Below are positions 43,675-47,483 of a stretch of 47,483 nt of DNA, in pieces. The stretch's first letter is position 1. Each line of letters starts with the position of its first letter. Position numbers and translations under genes: made by a program. Origin of the DNA: Phenylobacterium sp. (lineage in GTDB: Bacteria; Pseudomonadota; Alphaproteobacteria; Caulobacterales; Caulobacteraceae); NCBI RefSeq assembly GCF_030646615.1, contig NZ_JAUSLG010000018.1, positions 1 to 47,483 of the forward strand. Direction: 5' to 3'. Under the pieces are notes generated by a model. The model saw only the letters and a list, made by a program, of their open reading frames with translations. It was not told where the DNA came from and did no database searches.

Positions 43675-43690
43675 GCGCATCCCTTCCGAT

Positions 43691-43765
43691 GGATGCGTAG
43701 CTCAGCGGGAGAGCACCTCGTTCACACCGAGGGGGTCACAGGTTCAATCCCTGTCGCATCCACCA
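43691..43765 (+). tRNA. tRNA-Val (anticodon CAC)
   Basis: This is a complete cloverleaf of 75 bases. The acceptor stem is GGATGCG with CGCATCC, the D-arm GCTC...GAGC, the anticodon stem CCTCG/CGAGG with loop TTCACAC (anticodon CAC at 43723-43725), the variable loop GGGTC, and the T-arm ACAGG-TTCAATC-CCTGT. The CCA end is encoded. It reads GTG codons. Integrases of this kind often use the 3' half of a tRNA gene as an attachment site, and here the integrase gene lies just downstream. Confidence 0.96.
43741..43765 (+). other. Candidate attachment site (attL/attB half) in the tRNA-Val 3' end
   Basis: The 3' end of tRNA-Val (T-loop to CCA, bases 43741-43765) directly precedes the integrase region. 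By family habit this is where crossover occurs. No second copy of this end was found to the right in the window, so the partner site must lie beyond 47483 if the element is still intact. The assignment is inferred from position only. Confidence 0.4.
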
Positions 43766-43829
43766 TTTTTCTCCAACACTTTCAAACGGTTGAAGTTTCT
43801 CCCCATCGGGGAGCCGCTCGACCCTGTTT

Positions 43830-43932
43830 GCTGCACCAACGTGGTTCACAATCGCCCCTCCGACGATGGGTCAACACGTTGTGACGAAAGGCCTTTTCGG
43901 CCCTCGGACTGCTGCACCAGTGTGGTTCACAA
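43830..43932 (+). repeat. Pair of 22-base direct repeats before the integrase
   Basis: GCTGCACCAACGTGGTTCACAA (43830-43851) and GCTGCACCAGTGTGGTTCACAA (43911-43932) differ at two central bases and lie 81 bases apart, start to start. They sit between tRNA-Val and the integrase in the 237-base leader that holds no convincing gene. Arm-type integrase sites or an old attachment site would have this layout. The leader also holds the short stem CTCCCC-ATC-GGGGAG (43799-43813). Confidence 0.65.
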
Positions 43933-43973
43933 ACCGTCCCAGACGGCCTCTTCACCGTCGTCACGGTCACGGC

Positions 43974-44092
43974 GAGATTCGGGGTGCCGACACTCGGGCC
44001 TGATGGTCAGGGGAAGGGTCTTCTACGTTCGTCTCAGAGTGCCGAGGTCGTTGGAACGAACGGTCGGGCGAACGCATGTCTGGCGGTCGTTG
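43974..44092 (+). repeat. Long inverted repeat, left copy
   Basis: This 119-base segment (29 bases upstream of the integrase ATG plus 90 coding bases) is repeated exactly as its reverse complement at 47365-47483. I compared the two base by base and found no mismatch. The right copy ends at the window edge, so the full repeat may be longer than 119 bases; it stops diverging only at 44093. It encloses the integrase body and two minus-strand genes. Confidence 0.95.
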
Positions 44093-45403
44093 GGGACGGC
44101 CAACAAAGCCGAGGCCATCAGGCAGGCTCGAATCGTCGCCTACGATCTTGAGGTCGCCCTTCGGGGCGAGCGTGAACCCCGCGCAGATCGGCCTCAGATC
44201 GCCGCTGAAGCCACTCAGAACGCTGATGCAACCGTCGAGCCCCCCTACCCGCCAAAGCCGCCAGAGAAGACCCTACGGACGCTTCTCCCGATCTTTCTGA
44301 ACGACGCAACCAAGTTGCGCGGCGACAAGGTGCGGATGATCTACGACAACGCCATCCCCATCGTCGGCGAGGTGCTGGGGATGGATACGCCGCTGCGCTC
44401 CATCGACCGCGAAGCATGTCGCCGGTTGATGGACATGCTTCGATGGCTACCGACCAACAGCAAGAAGCGGTTCCCCAAGATGACCGCCGTCGAAGCCTCT
44501 GAGATGGCGAAGGCCAAGAAGCTCACCTCGACGCTGGGCTACGCCGCGATCAACTCGTATCTGAAGTGCCTCAGCGCGCTGATGAACTTCGCGGTCAACG
44601 AGGGCTACATCGACCGCAACCCCGCGAGGGGCCTTCGGGTCGTCGATCCGAGGCATCGCCGCGACCGGCGACTCCCGTTCTCGAACGACCAGCTTCGAGC
44701 GATCTTCCATGCCCCTCTCTATCGAGGCTGCGTGGACGATGAACACGGCTACGCTGACATCGGCCCCGCGCGTCCGCGCCGCGCCCGCTTCTGGGTGCCG
44801 CTCATCGCCCTCTTCTCAGGAATGCGGATGAACGAAATCTGCCAGCTTGATGTCGCCGACATCCAGCGCGTCGATGAGGTGGATTGTTTCCTCGTCACGA
44901 GCCGTTCGAGTGGTGGCGGTGCCGACAAGAAGGTCAAGACCTCGACGAGCGAACGGTTCGTCCCAATCCACCCGCGCCTAATCGAGATCGGCTTCTTGGA
45001 CTTCGTGGATGAGCTTCGTCGGAGCGAGTCGGCGAAGCTCTTTCCCGAACTGCCGCTTTCGACCACGGGCTACTACTCTGACCCGTTCTCCAAGTGGTTC
45101 CGACGCTTCATCCACAAGGCGAAGGCGACGCGCCCGAAGACATGCTTCCACTCGTTTCGCCACTGCTTCCGCGATGCGCTGCGTGAGGCCCGGATCGACC
45201 ATGATGTAGCTCTGGCGTTGGGAGGATGGTCTTCCGGTAGCGGCACCGAGGGCACGCTCACCGCCGAGGCCTATGGTCGAGGGTTCCGCGCAAAGACGCT
45301 GTTCGAGGCGATGCAGCGGGTGGACTATCCGATGCTCGATCTGTCGCACCTCATGGGCATCAGTTCGCCTCCGACCACGGCCACTCAAGCTCTTCCCTCG
45401 TGA
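44003..45403 (+). CDS. Tyrosine recombinase (phage/element integrase)
   Basis: The 466-residue protein has a short N-terminal RVFYVRLRVPRSL domain of the DUF6538 kind, a core-binding domain (about residues 95-215), and a C-terminal catalytic domain. Catalytic residues are visible: Arg in FSGMRMNEICQLD, Lys in KVKTSTSERFVPIHP, HxxR in CFHSFRHCFRD, the Trp/Gly LGGWSSG in place of a second His, and Tyr in EAYGRGF. I chose ATG 44003 because the N-terminal domain starts there. The frame is open from TTG 43790, but that stretch contains the direct repeats and odd Cys-rich residues. GC content is lower than in the flanking core genes. Its 3' end overlaps the next minus-strand gene by 44 bases. Confidence 0.9.
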   Translation: MVRGRVFYVRLRVPRSLERTVGRTHVWRSLGTANKAEAIRQARIVAYDLEVALRGEREPRADRPQIAAEATQNADATVEPPYPPKPPEKTLRTLLPIFLNDATKLRGDKVRMIYDNAIPIVGEVLGMDTPLRSIDREACRRLMDMLRWLPTNSKKRFPKMTAVEASEMAKAKKLTSTLGYAAINSYLKCLSALMNFAVNEGYIDRNPARGLRVVDPRHRRDRRLPFSNDQLRAIFHAPLYRGCVDDEHGYADIGPARPRRARFWVPLIALFSGMRMNEICQLDVADIQRVDEVDCFLVTSRSSGGGADKKVKTSTSERFVPIHPRLIEIGFLDFVDELRRSESAKLFPELPLSTTGYYSDPFSKWFRRFIHKAKATRPKTCFHSFRHCFRDALREARIDHDVALALGGWSSGSGTEGTLTAEAYGRGFRAKTLFEAMQRVDYPMLDLSHLMGISSPPTTATQALPS

Positions 45404-46241
45404 TGATTGGCACCGGCGGAACATAGGCCTCGATCAGGGCGAGCAACTCTTCATGCGTGTTCGGCCCCGCCCCATGGAAATTGGCAAGGTCAGCACAGGC
45501 AGCGAACGTCTCGACGTAAATCCGCAGCCCCCAGTGAAGCGCGAATGCTGACCAATATCCCACGAACTTGGAGGAGCCGATTTTCACCTCATTCGGATCG
45601 CCCCAAGCTCTCCTCACAAGCTCATGCGGAGAGAAATGAACGAAGCGCGAGGTCGCGCGGTAGAGGTAGGGATACTCCTTCTCTCGGCCCACCTGCTTCG
45701 CCAGATAAGCGACGCTTGGGCTGTCGGCGCCCTGCCGCCATCCCAGTTTCGCGCCAAGCTCTCGCAGAGCTTTGACCACGGCACCATCGGCAGCGAGGCG
45801 GACCTTCACGAAGCGCATGGAGAAGCCCAACTCCTGCATCGCCGCGCGGCCAATGAAGTCAGTCTGAGCTTCCAATGACTCTGCGATGCCGTGCTTGACG
45901 GCCTTGATGAGCAAGTCGTTGGCCACATCCTTGTGCTTGGCGAGGTATTCCAACCACAGGAGTTCTTCGTAGGCTGGGCGAAGTAGGCAAACGGCGAAAG
46001 CCGAATGTCCCGTTTCGCAAAGCGTCACCACAGCATCGAGGGCTTCACGTTGGCGAACCAGTGCAGCCCGCTGGACGATCTCGTCATACTTGGCCGCCAC
46101 GCTATTTCCGACGCGCACCGTCCCGATGTCAGCCGTCATTTGATCGAGCCGCGATAAAATCTCGCGGAGTCGTTCGGCATTCTCGACCACGATGGGAAGT
46201 GGCTTGAGTCCGGGCGATAGGCTCTTCGGAGATAATGGCAT
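45360..46241 (-). CDS. Helical DUF5677-like protein with HEPN-like motif
   Basis: The 293-residue protein is mostly helical with no signal peptide. CLLRPAYEELLWLEYLAKH and the later YLYRATSRFVHFSPHELVRR resemble the DUF5677 group. RATSRFVH reads R-x6-H, like the active-site pattern of HEPN ribonucleases, but I cannot confirm the fold. It starts at ATG 46241, 51 bases after the stop of the AbiJ-nuclease gene on the same strand, so both are likely one transcript. Its end runs 44 bases into the 3' end of the integrase, which points to later joining of the two parts. It is a candidate partner in a defence module; function unproven. Confidence 0.6.
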   Translation of the reverse strand: MPLSPKSLSPGLKPLPIVVENAERLREILSRLDQMTADIGTVRVGNSVAAKYDEIVQRAALVRQREALDAVVTLCETGHSAFAVCLLRPAYEELLWLEYLAKHKDVANDLLIKAVKHGIAESLEAQTDFIGRAAMQELGFSMRFVKVRLAADGAVVKALRELGAKLGWRQGADSPSVAYLAKQVGREKEYPYLYRATSRFVHFSPHELVRRAWGDPNEVKIGSSKFVGYWSAFALHWGLRIYVETFAACADLANFHGAGPNTHEELLALIEAYVPPVPIITREELEWPWSEAN

Positions 46242-46292
46242 CTTGGCGGACGGGTCCGAGTTGTCAGTGGAGGGTCGCAGGAAGATGCGTTC

Positions 46293-47288
46293 TCAGAAGG
46301 GTATCTCGTCGTCATCCTTCGGTGCCGGTTGAGGCACCGCACCGGTCGGCAGCGGCAGGTTCGTGACGATGAACAGGTTGAGGATGTCCTCCCGATCCAT
46401 GAACATGATCTGACTGCGTTTCGTTTGGTCGAGCTTACCCCCGATCCAGTTCCTCGCGGCTTTCGTAATTTGGCCGCCTGCCACAATGAAGGCGTGATCC
46501 ACCAAGACTCGTCGACTAACCTCGGGGTCGAAAATCTCGTGGCCAAGCATCATGGTCACTTGGTTGTGGATTTCGGCCACGTTTGAGTTGGCCGCGCCGC
46601 TCACGCCGGAAGCATCGAGTTTCCCTCTCTTGGCCTGTATGCCGAAGTAGAGGATGTGCTGCGTCGGCAAGGTGTATTTCATCCACACGTCCTTGCCGTA
46701 TTCGAGGGCCTTGTCCCTGTGCCCTGCCGCCGTGATCCTATGAAAGCCAAGCTGGCGGAAAAGAGGTAGGAGAACCTCCTCAATTAGTTCGTCTTCACTG
46801 GCTTGATCGAGATACTGGTTCAACCAGTCACGCCGCTCGATTTCGAGTTTTGAGAGCGGGCGGTGTGGGTTGGCCGCAGGCGCGGCGACCGTATTTGTTC
46901 CAATGTGCCGGAGGTAGCACTGGTTGTCTGAGGCATAGAAAGCCTCAAAACCTTCCCGCGAGAGCGGGATGTTCAGCGCGGCTAACGCATTTGACCGCTC
47001 TGCCCCTTCGTTTCTCGCATCGGCAGGGTCCATCAACGTCCGAATGACGCGGCAAAGGGTATCGGGCGGCGTTTGGGCGTTTGGGTGCGGCTCGTTCAGT
47101 ATCTCAGCGAGCGTCGTGGCAACCCACAAACTTCGCGTCGATCCATCGTGCGCGTAGTCGGTATCCGCATCACGGAAGAAGCGCGTCAGGTAGTAGCTGC
47201 TGCGGTATGGGAAGTAGGTCGCATCATCGGGACCATTGCCGCAGACCAGTTCGGCAATCTCGTCGAGAGTGCGATCCCTCCACTTCAT
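46293..47288 (-). CDS. AbiJ-type N-terminal domain fused to Mrr-like nuclease domain
   Basis: The 331-residue protein has two parts. The N-terminal half (about residues 1-135) matches AbiJ-type N-terminal domains: WRDRTLDEIAELVCG, FPYRSSYYLTRFFRDA, YAHDGSTRSLWVATTLAEIL, VIRTLMDPADAR and EAFYASDNQCYLRHIGT. The C-terminal half (about 165-310) looks like an Mrr/PD-(D/E)xK nuclease: an acidic helix EDELIEEVLLPLFRQLGF, Asp in LEYGKDVW, Q-x-K in YFGIQAKRG, then AFIVAGGQITKAARNW and MDREDILNLF. Such proteins are predicted phage-defence effectors. ATG 47288 excludes an upstream frame that runs into the inverted repeat. It ends in an acidic DDDEIPF. Confidence 0.75.
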   Translation of the reverse strand: MKWRDRTLDEIAELVCGNGPDDATYFPYRSSYYLTRFFRDADTDYAHDGSTRSLWVATTLAEILNEPHPNAQTPPDTLCRVIRTLMDPADARNEGAERSNALAALNIPLSREGFEAFYASDNQCYLRHIGTNTVAAPAANPHRPLSKLEIERRDWLNQYLDQASEDELIEEVLLPLFRQLGFHRITAAGHRDKALEYGKDVWMKYTLPTQHILYFGIQAKRGKLDASGVSGAANSNVAEIHNQVTMMLGHEIFDPEVSRRVLVDHAFIVAGGQITKAARNWIGGKLDQTKRSQIMFMDREDILNLFIVTNLPLPTGAVPQPAPKDDDEIPF

Positions 47289-47364
47289 TTTGAACACCCA
47301 GCTTGAATCGCGCGAGAGACTCTCTTGCCCCCGTTGAACCACGCCCAGCAAGGCTGGTCGCGTG

Positions 47365-47483
47365 CAACGACCGCCAGACATGCGTTCGCCCGACCGTTCG
47401 TTCCAACGACCTCGGCACTCTGAGACGAACGTAGAAGACCCTTCCCCTGACCATCAGGCCCGAGTGTCGGCACCCCGAATCTC
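47365..47483 (-). pseudogene. Integrase 5' fragment (right copy of the inverted repeat)
   Basis: This is the exact reverse complement of 43974-44092. It carries the first 30 integrase codons (from ATG 47452-47454) and 29 upstream bases, reading towards the AbiJ-nuclease gene. After the repeat the frame continues with unrelated residues (HATSLAGRGS...) and stops at 47224, inside the start of the AbiJ-type gene. The window ends here, so it could be a remnant of a second integrase, an invertible-element arm, or an assembly-edge duplicate. Confidence 0.7.

Noticed and set aside
43830..43932. Direct repeats as a CRISPR array
   Set aside because: There are only two units, 59 bases apart, with no regular spacers and no cas genes.
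43790..44002. Upstream extension of the integrase from TTG 43790
   Set aside because: The added 71 residues contain the translated direct repeats (CCTNVVH / CCTSVVH) and no domain, and there is no ribosome-binding site. I treat the stretch as leader DNA.
47289..47381. N-terminal extension of the AbiJ-nuclease frame into the inverted repeat
   Set aside because: The extra 31 residues are frame-shifted integrase-region sequence. MKWRDRTLDEIAEL matches the start of known AbiJ-type domains.

Overview
The window is a GC-rich stretch of chromosome that looks like a Caulobacterales alphaproteobacterium (Caulobacter/Phenylobacterium-like). The reasons are the codon use, the dense runs of genes joined by 4-base overlaps, the gene order SPOR-nagZ-scpA-scpB-tatABC-serS-surE-pcm-LysM/M23, a perfect CtrA-type box, class II DAHP synthase and two TonB-dependent receptors. 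No rRNA or CRISPR array is present. One tRNA (Val, CAC) lies near the right end.

Region by region: 1-2322 holds the 3' end of uvrA, a nucleotidyltransferase-fold protein and a glutathione S-transferase. 2335-5511 holds a polytopic membrane protein, trmFO and a squalene/phytoene-synthase-fold protein. 5577-9594 (minus strand) holds the preprotein translocase accessory genes yajC-secD-secF, an Mth938/DUF498 protein and a PuuD-like membrane protein. The DUF498 and synthase-fold proteins resemble the mitochondrial complex I assembly factors NDUFAF3 and NDUFAF6. 9710-10549 is a DUF815 ATPase.

10577-21372 is a long minus-strand block. In transcription order it contains dgt, a SPOR protein, nagZ, scpA, scpB, tatA, tatB, tatC, serS, surE, pcm and a LysM/LytM lipoprotein. 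It combines nucleotide hydrolysis, peptidoglycan recycling, chromosome condensation, Tat export, protein repair and division-site envelope control. Palindromic intergenic repeats sit between tatC and serS and upstream of tatA. 21455-24142 (plus) holds erpA, xthA, a membrane-anchored unknown and an NnrU-family protein.

24112-28608 (minus) is a TonB-dependent receptor followed by a Tat-signal PLP enzyme and an amino-acid racemase. 28743-34076 holds glutathione peroxidase, a siderophore-type receptor with a PepSY membrane protein downstream and two identical-format palindromes upstream, a Gfo/Idh/MocA oxidoreductase and a small lipoprotein. 34212-43674 is mostly metabolism: a DUF429-like protein, a MATE exporter, class II DAHP synthase, an O-antigen polymerase-like protein in an operon with glutathione reductase and rpiA, then glmU and gph.

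From 43691 the character changes. Behind tRNA-Val(CAC) there is a tyrosine recombinase and two minus-strand genes in sequence of visibly lower GC. One protein joins an AbiJ-type N-terminal domain to an Mrr-like nuclease domain. The other is a helical DUF5677-like protein with a HEPN-like R-x6-H motif. The first 119 bases of the integrase region (29 upstream, 90 coding) recur perfectly, in inverted orientation, at the last base of the window. The recombinase and candidate defence genes are therefore bracketed by long inverted repeats. This is either an invertible defence cassette, a second integrase remnant, or an assembly-edge effect, and it is the most interesting signal in the window.
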